A stretch of 64,000 bases of DNA from NCBI GenBank assembly GCA_964392365.1, contig CAYMPH010000015.1, forward strand, positions 1-64,000, read 5' to 3'. Shown here one piece after another: positions 25,147 through 34,113 of the stretch; position 1 is the first letter of the stretch; each line of letters opens with the position of its first letter. The translations under genes were made by a program, and so were the position numbers. The notes beneath the pieces are model-generated. The model was not told the DNA's origin, ran no database searches, and saw only the letters and a list, made by a program, of their open reading frames with translations. This DNA comes from CAYMPH01 sp964392365 (GTDB lineage Bacteria; Spirochaetota; UBA4802; UBA5550).

Positions 25147-26429
25147 AAAGTTTCTTTGCAGGGATTATAATATCCTAATCTGATTTCCGGTTTTTTTTCT
25201 TTAAGCATTTCGATTAAATTTGATATTCCAGCTAGATCAGTTTCTTTGTAATTGATTTTTTCGAAATAATAATCCGGATCAATGTTTAAATTTCTTGTCT
25301 GAATCATATTTACCGGAAATTCATCAAGAAAATCAAATAGAGACTGCACCTCGGTTATCATATCTGTAAATCCCGGCATAAAAAATAAATTTAATGATAC
25401 AAATATCCCGGAGTCGATTGCTGTTTTTATACTTTTTTTTACATCACTGAAATTATAATTTTTAGGATTGTGATATAAATTGTAATAATTTTCAGTTGGT
25501 GAATTCAGACTGATCCTAATTGAATCTATTCCTGAATCTATAAGTTTTGATACATTTTCCGGTATTGATCCATTAGTGTTAATGTTTATTGTTCCATTTG
25601 AAGTTTTTTTTCTTACTTCTTTTACAGCAATAGAAAGATCATCTGCTCTTAAAAGTGGCTCACCTTCGCATCCCTGGCCGAAACTTGTTATTGCATTTTT
25701 TCCGGTTTTATCGAAATGATGAAGTATTACTTCTGTAATTTCCTGTGGTGTCGGTGAGAATTCAAGTCTGCCGTGCGAAGCGGCAAATCCGGAATTATCT
25801 TTCTGATATGAAAGGCAGCCTGCACAATCTGAATTACACGATGGAGATGTAGGTATTGGAGCCTCGAACCTTGACAGGAAAAAATTTCTTGCACATAAAC
25901 AATTATATTCTGTTGAGCACTTGGCTAGTTGTTTTACAAGTCTGTTATTTTTATAATCTATTGAAGCTTTTTTTATTTTTAAACCAAGCTCTTCGTGATT
26001 TTCGTGAATTTTAGGATCAGATCTGATATCATCATCTATTCTTATCGCAGGAACGAAAAATTTTCCATTTATAATCGAAGCGCCTGCATAAGCCCAGAGA
26101 GTAAGGCGTGCGGGATTAGCTTTGTTTTTATATGCAGGCAGGTATGTTCTGAGATATGCAGAAGCTAAAAATGAAGAAACAGGTTGAATCTTTTCTCCAT
26201 AACCATCTTCTGGGAATTCCAGAATTTTTTTACCGTTAAAACCAACTGGAATTCTGTCCGGAAGTGAAAAAAGATAACTGCCATATGGCAGTTTAATCAT
26301 ATCCTTTAATTCGGGTATCTTATATTTTGTACCGGTTCGGTAAACGGATTCAACATCAGGATAATCAAACACTGAACCTGAAGAATCGGAGTAGGGCATT
26401 AAAATTTTTATTCTTTTTTTAGTTTTCAA
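25131..26429 (-). CDS. Radical SAM protein of unknown substrate
   Basis: 432 aa. The 4Fe-4S motif is CNSDCAGC (Cx3Cx2C, near residue 200), preceded by about 190 residues of unassigned sequence. The radical SAM barrel follows with FGQGCEGEPLL (the Gly-rich SAM contact), ININTNGSIP and SIRISLNSPTENYY. No second cluster or SPASM tail is evident. The start is uncertain: TTG at 26429 or ATG at 26399, neither with a ribosome site. It lies downstream of a methyltransferase and an ATP-grasp gene on the same strand (82-base gap), and its 3' end overlaps the converging U32 gene by 16 bases. Confidence 0.75.
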   Translation of the reverse strand: MKTKKRIKILMPYSDSSGSVFDYPDVESVYRTGTKYKIPELKDMIKLPYGSYLFSLPDRIPVGFNGKKILEFPEDGYGEKIQPVSSFLASAYLRTYLPAYKNKANPARLTLWAYAGASIINGKFFVPAIRIDDDIRSDPKIHENHEELGLKIKKASIDYKNNRLVKQLAKCSTEYNCLCARNFFLSRFEAPIPTSPSCNSDCAGCLSYQKDNSGFAASHGRLEFSPTPQEITEVILHHFDKTGKNAITSFGQGCEGEPLLRADDLSIAVKEVRKKTSNGTININTNGSIPENVSKLIDSGIDSIRISLNSPTENYYNLYHNPKNYNFSDVKKSIKTAIDSGIFVSLNLFFMPGFTDMITEVQSLFDFLDEFPVNMIQTRNLNIDPDYYFEKINYKETDLAGISNLIEMLKEKKPEIRLGYYNPCKETFHIKP

Positions 26430-26510
26430 TTTTTATATTATTATTTATAATAAAGATTAAATATTTCTGTTTGTATACAGGCAATTGTTGCAAGGACTGT
26501 TTAAATGAAT

Positions 26511-27149
26511 TTATTTCCTGGCTGATATTATCCAGTGAGATATAATTTTACTAATATCTCCCATAACACTTCTTTCAATTATACCGTATTCAACTTGTGA
26601 GAAAATGCTGAATTCATTTTTTAATTCCTCTTCTGTATAAAAAGATGCGCTGCTTCCTGAAATATCCTTTAAATCTGTAATCCATTCGTCATTGCCTTTA
26701 TCTTCGCCTCTTTTTAAATGAGTATCTCTTGATGATCTGAGAGTTGCAAAAAAATAGCCGTTTGCTTTTAATATAAATTTTATTTCATCAAGCATGACCG
26801 GAAGGTCAATTTTATTATTATAATGAAGTGAACCCCAGGCAATTATTAAATCTATTGAATTTGTTTTTAAGGGCAGCAATCTGTTGTCGCAGTTTATGAA
26901 ATATCCTGAATATTTATTTGATAAAGATAATGCATTAAAGCTTGAATCTGTTCCAACAATATTTTTAAAACCGCATTCGCCAAGAAGTTTAATATGTCTT
27001 CCTGTCCCGCATCCGAGATCAAGAGCGAATAGGTTTTGTGCAGTCTTCTCCGTGTAGTTTTTTTTAATTAATCGAACAAGATTTTCATCCGGATAGGATA
27101 GTATTGATTTGTCATTTGTATAATGATTATTCCATTTGGAATTTTCCAT
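26511..27149 (-). CDS. SAM-dependent methyltransferase (Methyltransf_11 type)
   Basis: 212 aa. Motif I is ALDLGCGTGRHIKLL (about residues 43-57), the acidic residue after strand 2 is in IVGTDSS, and a SIDLIIAWGSLHY block is in the position of motif IV-V. It is a soluble class I methyltransferase acting on a small molecule or protein that the sequence does not reveal. The ATG shares one base with the stop codon of the upstream ATP-grasp gene, so the two are translationally coupled and probably work in one pathway. Confidence 0.78.
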   Translation of the reverse strand: MENSKWNNHYTNDKSILSYPDENLVRLIKKNYTEKTAQNLFALDLGCGTGRHIKLLGECGFKNIVGTDSSFNALSLSNKYSGYFINCDNRLLPLKTNSIDLIIAWGSLHYNNKIDLPVMLDEIKFILKANGYFFATLRSSRDTHLKRGEDKGNDEWITDLKDISGSSASFYTEEELKNEFSIFSQVEYGIIERSVMGDISKIISHWIISARK

Positions 27150-28360
27150 TATTTCGGCCTGATTTGTATATCATAACTTTTAACTGCTTCATCGGCAGCT
27201 TCAATAGCTTCCAAGTATGTTTTTGCAGAAACGGCTACGACGCCGATCCTGTCATGATTATTTTGAGGTATTCGTATTTCATCACCGATGTTTTTGAAAA
27301 TTCTTGAAAATATCAGCTGTTTATTTCTTTTTGGAGCATCAGGATTTAGAGAAATTAGTCTTCCTTCGGTTCCTGTTATATATTTTATTACTGTAAATTT
27401 TTTTCTTTTTTTAAATACCGGAGGTGTAAATCCTTCCGAAGTAATAGATTTTATTGATTCCGAGAAAATATTATATCCGGCTGAATGCTTAACCATTATT
27501 TCCGGAATAAATTCTCCTCCAAATTCCGGAACAGCTTCTATCAGATTAATTTCATTATTTTCATTTATAATAAATTCTATAATTATTGGGGAATTTATTA
27601 TTTCAAAGGCATCGGATACCTTTTGTCCAATTTTTTGTATTTGTTCCCATTTATCAATATGTTTTGATGGAGAAATGTGAGTGATATCAACAAAAAATGG
27701 AAGAGAAGTGGTAATTTTATCAGTTATCTCGATAAGATGAAATTTTTTATTATGAGTTATTCCAGCTGCAATTATTTCATCACCTTTAATGAATTTTTCA
27801 GCTAACAGATTTATTCCGGTATTGGCGGAAATATATTTTTTGTATTCATCCTGTGTAGATATTAATGCCACACCATTTTTTGCATGACCTGTTTCCGGTT
27901 TTATAATAACAGGTAGCAGGGAAGTTGCTATTTTACCGGTCTTTGATGAAATTTTTACTATATCAGGAGTTTGTATACCGGCATTTTTTATAACTGATTT
28001 CATTTTTTTCTTTTCAAGAAAATATTCACTTGATTTTACAGGCATATATGGGATTTTAAAAAAAGAATTTAAATAACTCACAGTCCGGACAGCAATTCCG
28101 AATGATTTAGTCATTATTCCCTTTATTTTACCGTCTAATATAAGTTCAGTTAGTCTTAGAAAGATATCTTCGTGATTTTCAATTGATTCCTGTATTTTTA
28201 AATCACATTCCAGGAATCCAGGGGCTGTTGAATTGATATCTACACCAATAATGTGAAATCCAAGCTTTTTTGCTTCATGGATTAGAGGTAACTGGTTTTG
28301 GCCTGATCCTATTGCAACAAGGAAGTTGAATTCCTTTTTTTTATTTTTCCAGAGAAACAT
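27149..28360 (-). CDS. ATP-grasp ligase family protein
   Basis: 403 aa. A Rossmann-like pre-ATP-grasp domain (FLVAIGSGQNQLPLI, then IIGVDINSTAPG) is followed by an ATP-grasp fold: LLPVIIKPETGHAKNGVALIS (nucleotide-binding Lys and Gly-rich loop), LLAEKFIKGDEIIAAG, and the metal-binding INLIEAVPEFGGEF near residue 285. This matches carboxylate-amine ligases of the PurK/BL00235/D-Ala-D-Ala group, which join an acyl phosphate to an amine. The substrate cannot be named. It is first in a three-gene minus-strand set with a methyltransferase and a radical SAM enzyme, pointing to a small peptide-like or modified amino acid product. Confidence 0.72.
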   Translation of the reverse strand: MFLWKNKKKEFNFLVAIGSGQNQLPLIHEAKKLGFHIIGVDINSTAPGFLECDLKIQESIENHEDIFLRLTELILDGKIKGIMTKSFGIAVRTVSYLNSFFKIPYMPVKSSEYFLEKKKMKSVIKNAGIQTPDIVKISSKTGKIATSLLPVIIKPETGHAKNGVALISTQDEYKKYISANTGINLLAEKFIKGDEIIAAGITHNKKFHLIEITDKITTSLPFFVDITHISPSKHIDKWEQIQKIGQKVSDAFEIINSPIIIEFIINENNEINLIEAVPEFGGEFIPEIMVKHSAGYNIFSESIKSITSEGFTPPVFKKRKKFTVIKYITGTEGRLISLNPDAPKRNKQLIFSRIFKNIGDEIRIPQNNHDRIGVVAVSAKTYLEAIEAADEAVKSYDIQIRPK

Positions 28361-28563
28361 TTTGAAGTTTTTTTATTCCTATTTCTTTATTAGATATTTT
28401 CCCATTTTACTATAATTGTTTCTTTATAAAGAATTAGTCAATTTATTTTTACTTTAATGAAATATTCACCATCATGTAATATATTTTAAAGTAACATAAG
28501 ACGATTAAAAACAAAAATATTTTATTAAATCCTGATTTTTGGTTTACAATTTAGACAAATATT

Positions 28564-28581
28564 AGTTAATTATAATTAACT
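28564..28581. promoter_or_regulatory. 18-bp perfect palindrome overlapping a TATAAT box upstream of mcsA
   Basis: AGTTAATTATAATTAACT reads the same on both strands and contains a consensus TATAAT at 28571-28576, about 85 bases before mcsA. This looks like an operator over the -10 box. It does not match the CtsR operator or CIRCE. The rest of the 306-base divergent gap (28361-28666) is AT-rich with no other feature that I can see. Confidence 0.35.
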
Positions 28582-28666
28582 GATTAATATTCATTTTGTT
28601 TAATATAAGTTAAATGAATAAAGAAAAAGCTGATTTAAATAATAAATACGGATAAATAAATATATT

Positions 28667-29203
28667 ATGAAATGTGAAAAATGCAATTTAGATATTGCGA
28701 CAATTCATCTTACTGAAATAATAAAAGATACAAAGTCTGAAGTTCATCTTTGTGAAAAGTGCGCCCGTGAAATCGGCTTAAATGCAAAATTATCCGGTTT
28801 TTCAATTTCAATACCTGAAATGCTTACTTTTCTTAATAAAAATGATCTTGAAGGTGTTGAAACAGGAGATCGCTGTAAAATTTGCGGTACAGGTTTTTTT
28901 GATTATTCTAAAACAGGATTAATCGGGTGTCCACAGTGTTATGAGAATATCAAACAGACAATTAAATCTGTTGCAGAAGGAATCCATGGTTCTGTTATTC
29001 ATAAAGGGAAAATTCCTAAATATTTTATTAAAGAAGAGACTGATATTAAGGCTGAAGAAAAAACTTTTATAATTGAAGAAAAAACCGAAACTATAGACGA
29101 TCTAAAACTCCTGCTTGAAAAAGCTGTTCTTGAGGAAAATTATGAGAATGCAGCTGTCTACAGGGATAAAATAGATAATATGCTGAAGATAATCGAGGCG
29201 TGA
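28667..29203 (+). CDS. mcsA: McsA-like zinc-binding adaptor of the McsB/ClpC system
   Basis: 178 aa. Two pairs of zinc-binding motifs in the N-terminal half (CEKC and CEKCA; CKIC and CPQC) and a C-terminal UVR motif (LEKAVLEENYENAAVYRDKID), the standard McsA layout. In firmicutes McsA activates the protein arginine kinase McsB and helps direct substrates to ClpC-ClpP. The order mcsA-mcsB-clpC is the classical one, but the repressor gene ctsR is missing here. Ribosome site absent or weak. It is coupled to mcsB, whose TTG follows its stop by one base. Confidence 0.87.
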   Translation: MKCEKCNLDIATIHLTEIIKDTKSEVHLCEKCAREIGLNAKLSGFSISIPEMLTFLNKNDLEGVETGDRCKICGTGFFDYSKTGLIGCPQCYENIKQTIKSVAEGIHGSVIHKGKIPKYFIKEETDIKAEEKTFIIEEKTETIDDLKLLLEKAVLEENYENAAVYRDKIDNMLKIIEA

Positions 29204-29204
29204 T

Positions 29205-30239
29205 TTGCTGAAAAAAATATTTAAAAAACAGGGATTCTGGTCATATGACGGTCCGAAAATGGATACGGTTCTTTCTACAAGAGCAAGACTTGCAAGAAAT
29301 CTGAAATCACTTCCATTCCCGATAAAGATGGAAGATAAAGATTTTTTAGTAACAAAAAAAATAGCATCCAAATTTATTGAAACAGCAGGAATTAAAGATA
29401 TTTCAATAATTGACTTAAATGATATGCTTCCGAATGAAAAAAGACTTTTAAGAGAACGAAATCTTATTACTCACGATATGGAAAACTCACCCGGCAGTCT
29501 TCTTGTGACAGACAGTGAAAATAATTTTATGATATTGATTAATACGGAAGATCATTTTCATATTCAGGTTATCAAATCAGGTTTTCAGCCTTCTGAAGCA
29601 TATGCAGAAGCTGATTCAATTGATGACTCTCTTAACTCTGTAGCTGATTATGCTTTTTCTTCAGATTTCGGATATTTGACTGCAGATCCTGGAAATTTGG
29701 GAACAGGATTAAAAATGTCAGTCATGCTGCATCTTCCGGCTCTTTCACTGAAAAGCAAAATGCAGTTTATTACAGATCGCTTTAAAAGCAGCGGTATTGA
29801 TATGAAATCTGTTATAGAGGAAAAGCATCCTGTTTCAGCCATATATCAGCTGTCAAATTCATTTTCACTTGGAGTAAGCGAGGCTGAAATTATTGAAATG
29901 GTTTCAACTTTTGTTAATAAAATTGTAGAGCTTGAGGATTATGAAAGAGATAATTTTATATCTTCAAACAGAAATGAACTGGAAGATACTGTTGGCAGAT
30001 CGTACGGAATTTTAAAGTATTGCAGGAAAATAAGCTACTCGGAAGCAATGGAGCATCTTTCAAATATCAGGCTTGGTGTAATACTGGCTCTTATTAAAAA
30101 TATCAACATGACTTCTTTAAGCGATATGATGGTTAAGATCCAGCTTTCGCACCTTCAGCACGAACATGGAAGAATGTTTGTAAATACAGAGGAATCGGAC
30201 ACGTTCAGGTCTCAATATATAAGAAAACTAATCATATAA
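29205..30239 (+). CDS. mcsB: McsB-like protein (protein arginine kinase family), probably catalytically impaired
   Basis: 344 aa from TTG 29205, with GAGG upstream in the end of mcsA. The fold is clearly McsB: VLSTRARLARNL, INTEDHFHIQ, GNLGTGLKMSVMLHLPAL, QLSNSFSLGVSE and SYGILKYCRKISYSEA. Several residues that I recall as essential in Bacillus subtilis McsB are changed. The catalytic Cys167 in LTSCPTN is Asp (LTADPGN), the Arg in NEEDHIRIQ is His, and the Arg of the VVRGIYGEG loop region is lost along with that loop. The first Glu of NEEDH is Thr. I infer that it may act as a pseudokinase or pArg-binding adaptor rather than an active kinase. Confidence 0.8.
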   Translation: MLKKIFKKQGFWSYDGPKMDTVLSTRARLARNLKSLPFPIKMEDKDFLVTKKIASKFIETAGIKDISIIDLNDMLPNEKRLLRERNLITHDMENSPGSLLVTDSENNFMILINTEDHFHIQVIKSGFQPSEAYAEADSIDDSLNSVADYAFSSDFGYLTADPGNLGTGLKMSVMLHLPALSLKSKMQFITDRFKSSGIDMKSVIEEKHPVSAIYQLSNSFSLGVSEAEIIEMVSTFVNKIVELEDYERDNFISSNRNELEDTVGRSYGILKYCRKISYSEAMEHLSNIRLGVILALIKNINMTSLSDMMVKIQLSHLQHEHGRMFVNTEESDTFRSQYIRKLII

Positions 30240-30249
30240 GGAATAACAG

Positions 30250-32742
30250 ATGTTTGAATTTACCAAAAGATCAAGAAAAGTTTTAGAAGTGCTTGCTCAA
30301 GCTGAGGGTAAAAGACTTAATTCTGAATCTCTCGGCCCTGAACATATTTTAATAGCATTGCTTGGCGATGAGGATTCAGTAGCTTCAAGAATTATTGCCA
30401 ATCTTTCCATAAATTTTGACAGGCTTCGTTCTGATATTGAAAAGGCGCTTTTAAGAACCAATACATCAATAATTATAGGAAGGATTCCTGTCAGCCAGAG
30501 ATTTAAAAAAATAATTGATCTTTCCAAAGAAGAAGCAAAGAAGCTGAAAAATTCTTATATCGGTACTGAGCATCTTCTTCTTGCTATTTTTAAAGATGGA
30601 ACATGCATGGGGATTGAAACTCTTCTTGCAAACGGCATTGATTATAATGTAATTAAAAATGAAATAATGCGTGTTCTTGGCGTAAAGGTTGCTTCAGAAA
30701 AACCTGAAAAAACAGATGCTGTATCTAAACATAAAGCTATTGAAGAATTTGCCAATGATCTGACTTCTCTTGCAACTTTAAATCTTCTTGATCCGGTAAT
30801 CGGCCGTAAAATGGAAGTTGATAGAACAATAAGAATTCTCTCAAGAAAAAGAAAAAATAATCCTATTTTAATCGGAGAGGCAGGGGTTGGGAAAACTGCT
30901 ATAGTTGAAGGACTTGCCCAGAGAATTATCAGAAATGAAGTTCCGGAATCTTTAAAAGGGTACAAGGTTTTATCAGTAGATTTAGCCGGAATAGTTGCAG
31001 GAACAAAATACCGCGGAGAATTTGAAGAACGTCTGAAAAATTTAGTCAGAGAAATTAAAGAAGAAAAGAATATAATAATATTTATAGATGAAATTCATAC
31101 TCTGATCGGAGCAGGGGCTGCTGAAGGTGCAATTGACGCTGCGAATATTTTAAAACCTGCTCTTGCAAGAGGAGAGCTTCAGTGCATCGGCGCTACAACC
31201 TTGAATGAATATAAGCACCATTTTGAAAAAGATTCTGCACTTGTTCGAAGATTTCAGACAGTATTTGTTGATGAGCCTGATACTAACGAAACTATTCAGA
31301 TATTAAAAGGCCTTAGACCGGCATATGAAAAACATCACAGGGTTTTATTTAACGATGATGCAATTGAAAAGGCTGTTTACCTCGCAGATAGATATATCAA
31401 TGACAGGTTCCTCCCTGACAAGGCTATTGATCTGATGGATGAAGCTGGAGCAATGGCAAGGCTTGATAATATATTAAAACCTATTGATATAATTGCTCTG
31501 GAAGACGAACTGGAAGCCCTCAATAAAAATAAAAATGATCTTGTAATGCTTCAGGAATATGAGCAGGCCGCTGCAGTCAGAGATCAGCTGAGAGACAAAA
31601 AACTTATACTTGAATCCAAACTTTCAAACTGGCACGAAAGAAAAAATGAATACGCTGTTATAATCGGACCTGACAAAATAGCGGAAATAATTTCTGAAAC
31701 AACGGGCATACCAGTTAAAAATATTGAAGAATCGGAATCAGAAAAACTTTTAAATATGGAAAATGAAATTCATACGCATGTTATCGGACAGGATGATGCT
31801 GTGAATGCCATCAGCAGAGCTATTAAAAGAGCAAGAATGGGACTTGCAAGGCCCGATAAACCTAAAGGCTCTTTCATTTTTCTCGGACCAAGCGGGGTTG
31901 GAAAAACACAGCTGGCCAAAACTCTTGCGTATTATCTCTTTGAAGATGAAAAAAGTCTTATCCGTCTTGATATGTCTGAATATATGGAAAAGCATTCTGT
32001 ATCAAGAATTATAGGTTCACCTCCTGGTTATATCGGATATGAAGAAGGAGGCCAGCTTACTGAGAAAATAAGAAGAAGACCGTATGCCGTGATACTTTTT
32101 GATGAAATAGAAAAAGCTCATCCTGATGTTCTTAATATTCTTCTGCAAGTGCTTGAAGAGGGGGAGCTATCTGATTCTTCAGGAATAACTGTCAGCTTCA
32201 GGGATACAATAATAATTATGACTTCAAATCTCGGCAATGATGAATTTCATAAAACAGGGAAGCTTGGTTTCGGACCTCCGGATGAGGAAATCCGAGATAA
32301 AGATAATGTTCTTTCTGAATTAAAGAAATTTCTAAGACCGGAATTTATAAATAGAATTGATGAAACAGTTGTTTTTCACAGGCTGGATAAAAAACAGATC
32401 AGTATGATAATTGATATTATGCTCAATGAAGTAAACACAATGCTCGAACAGAAAAATATTAAATTATCATGCAATGATAAGGTGAAAAATTTTATCATTG
32501 ATAAAGGGTTTGATGCCAAAACCGGTGCACGATATCTCAGAAAGATGATTCAGATTGAAATTGAGGATAAATTAACTGATGATCTTCTCCGTGGTAAATT
32601 CGCTGAAGGCGGCAACATCAAGGCTTATTTAAAATCGGATTCAGTCCATTTCAAAAAAGATGACTCTTCAATAAATCCTGAAACGGATAAAAACTCAGAT
32701 CAGGAAAATTCTGAAAAAAAATTAGTTGAACATCCGGTATAG
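30250..32742 (+). CDS. clpC: ClpC-type AAA+ unfoldase of the Clp protease
   Basis: 830 aa with the full ClpC architecture: double Clp-N repeat (1-140), D1 AAA+ with Walker A GEAGVGKTA and Walker B IIIFIDEIH, a middle helix domain bearing a UVR motif (LVMLQEYEQAAAVRDQLRD), and D2 with GPSGVGKTQ, the pore loop in GSPPGYIGYEEGGQL, Walker B VILFDEIEKAHP, and the C-terminal D2-small domain. It unfolds substrates for ClpP. An AAGGA ribosome site lies before the ATG, 10 bases after mcsB. A low-complexity acidic/Lys tail of about 30 residues ends the protein. clpP is not in this window. Confidence 0.95.
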   Translation: MFEFTKRSRKVLEVLAQAEGKRLNSESLGPEHILIALLGDEDSVASRIIANLSINFDRLRSDIEKALLRTNTSIIIGRIPVSQRFKKIIDLSKEEAKKLKNSYIGTEHLLLAIFKDGTCMGIETLLANGIDYNVIKNEIMRVLGVKVASEKPEKTDAVSKHKAIEEFANDLTSLATLNLLDPVIGRKMEVDRTIRILSRKRKNNPILIGEAGVGKTAIVEGLAQRIIRNEVPESLKGYKVLSVDLAGIVAGTKYRGEFEERLKNLVREIKEEKNIIIFIDEIHTLIGAGAAEGAIDAANILKPALARGELQCIGATTLNEYKHHFEKDSALVRRFQTVFVDEPDTNETIQILKGLRPAYEKHHRVLFNDDAIEKAVYLADRYINDRFLPDKAIDLMDEAGAMARLDNILKPIDIIALEDELEALNKNKNDLVMLQEYEQAAAVRDQLRDKKLILESKLSNWHERKNEYAVIIGPDKIAEIISETTGIPVKNIEESESEKLLNMENEIHTHVIGQDDAVNAISRAIKRARMGLARPDKPKGSFIFLGPSGVGKTQLAKTLAYYLFEDEKSLIRLDMSEYMEKHSVSRIIGSPPGYIGYEEGGQLTEKIRRRPYAVILFDEIEKAHPDVLNILLQVLEEGELSDSSGITVSFRDTIIIMTSNLGNDEFHKTGKLGFGPPDEEIRDKDNVLSELKKFLRPEFINRIDETVVFHRLDKKQISMIIDIMLNEVNTMLEQKNIKLSCNDKVKNFIIDKGFDAKTGARYLRKMIQIEIEDKLTDDLLRGKFAEGGNIKAYLKSDSVHFKKDDSSINPETDKNSDQENSEKKLVEHPV

Positions 32743-32817
32743 GTTTTTATTTTATCCGCACAGATTTTATATCTTTTTTAAATAAAAAATAATCTGAAAA
32801 GATTTTTAGAGGATGCC

Positions 32818-34113
32818 ATGGGACGTACTATAGCTGAAAAAATATTTGATGCTCATAGAGTTGATATGCCTGATAAAGGCATTCATGTTTTAAAACTGGA
32901 TGCAGTTTTCTGCCACGAGATTACAACTCCGATAGCAATTAACGAACTGATTTCTCTCGGTAAAGATACTGTTTTTAATCCGGATAAAATTAAAGTTGTC
33001 ATTGATCATGTTACACCGGCAAAAGATTCTAAAACTGCAGAACAGGGAAAAGTATTAAGAGACTGGGCAAGACGCAATAAGATAAAAGACTTTTTCGATA
33101 TAGGCAGAAATGGAGTGTGTCACGCACTGTTTCCTGAAAAAGGATTTTCCAGACCGGGTTATGTAATTATTATGGGAGATTCTCATACATGCACACACGG
33201 TGCATTCGGAGCATTTGCAGCTGGTGTTGGTACTACTGATCTCCAGGTCGGCATTTTAAAAGGAGTTTGCGCTTTTATCACTCCAGAGACCATGAAAATA
33301 AATATTACAGGAACTTTAAAAAAGGGAGTTTTTGCCAAAGATATTATCCTTTCGATAATCGGAAAAATCGGAGTTAATGGAGCTACAAATAAGGTTATTG
33401 AATTTACAGGCCCTGTTATTGAATCTATGAGCATGGAATCCAGAATGACAATCTGCAATATGGCAGTAGAAGCCGGAGCAACTGTTGGCATCTGTTATCC
33501 GGACATGGCAACTGTTAATTATTTATGGGAATATATTAAAAATGATTTTTCATCAAAAGAAGCTGCTTTAAAAGAATATTCGAACTGGATTTCTGATGCG
33601 GATGCTGACTATTCTACTGAAATAGAACTTGATGTTTCAATCCTTGAGCCTGTATCGACTTTTGGTTTTAAGCCGGATCAGATTAAAACTGTAAAAGAAA
33701 TGTCCGGTACTAAAATTGATCAGGTTTATATCGGATCATGTACTAATGGAAGAATTGAAGATCTTCGAATTGCAGCTTCAGTTTTAAAAGGGAAAAAAAT
33801 AAAAGATTCTGTTCGAGGTATTTTATCCCCAGCAACACCTGATATATTCAAAAAGGCTATGGAAGAAGGGATTATTAAAATATTTATGGAATCTGGTTTT
33901 GTTGTTACAAATCCAACCTGCGGTGCGTGTCTTGGAATGAGTAATGGTGTACTGGCGCCGGGTGAATCTGCAGTTTCAACCACAAACAGAAATTTTAACG
34001 GTAGAATGGGAAAAGGCGGTATGGTTTATCTTGTCAGTCCCGCTACTGCCGCTGCTTCTGCTATTTCAGGAGAAATTACCAATTCTGAATTATTTACAAC
34101 CGGAGATAAATAA
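32818..34113 (+). CDS. leuC: 3-isopropylmalate dehydratase large subunit (LeuC/HacA type)
   Basis: 431 aa, the length of the short, archaeal-type LeuC/homoaconitase large subunit. Aconitase-family features are GDSHTCTHGAFGAFA, the 4Fe-4S ligands in GSCTNGR and NPTCGACLG (three Cys), and the GRMGKGGMVYLVSPATAAASA C-terminal block. It pairs with leuD immediately downstream to isomerise 2-isopropylmalate or a related 2-hydroxyacid (homocitrate, citramalate). No other leucine-pathway gene is nearby, so the exact substrate is open. An AGAGG ribosome site is present. Confidence 0.9.
   Translation: MGRTIAEKIFDAHRVDMPDKGIHVLKLDAVFCHEITTPIAINELISLGKDTVFNPDKIKVVIDHVTPAKDSKTAEQGKVLRDWARRNKIKDFFDIGRNGVCHALFPEKGFSRPGYVIIMGDSHTCTHGAFGAFAAGVGTTDLQVGILKGVCAFITPETMKINITGTLKKGVFAKDIILSIIGKIGVNGATNKVIEFTGPVIESMSMESRMTICNMAVEAGATVGICYPDMATVNYLWEYIKNDFSSKEAALKEYSNWISDADADYSTEIELDVSILEPVSTFGFKPDQIKTVKEMSGTKIDQVYIGSCTNGRIEDLRIAASVLKGKKIKDSVRGILSPATPDIFKKAMEEGIIKIFMESGFVVTNPTCGACLGMSNGVLAPGESAVSTTNRNFNGRMGKGGMVYLVSPATAAASAISGEITNSELFTTGDK

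Noticed and set aside
28361..28666. CtsR operator or CIRCE element upstream of mcsA
   Set aside because: Neither the tandem GGTCAAA heptamers nor the TTAGCACTC inverted repeat is present.
28361..28666. Short precursor peptide gene for the ATP-grasp/methyltransferase/radical SAM set
   Set aside because: The flanking AT-rich sequence holds no short frame with a ribosome site on the minus strand that I could defend.
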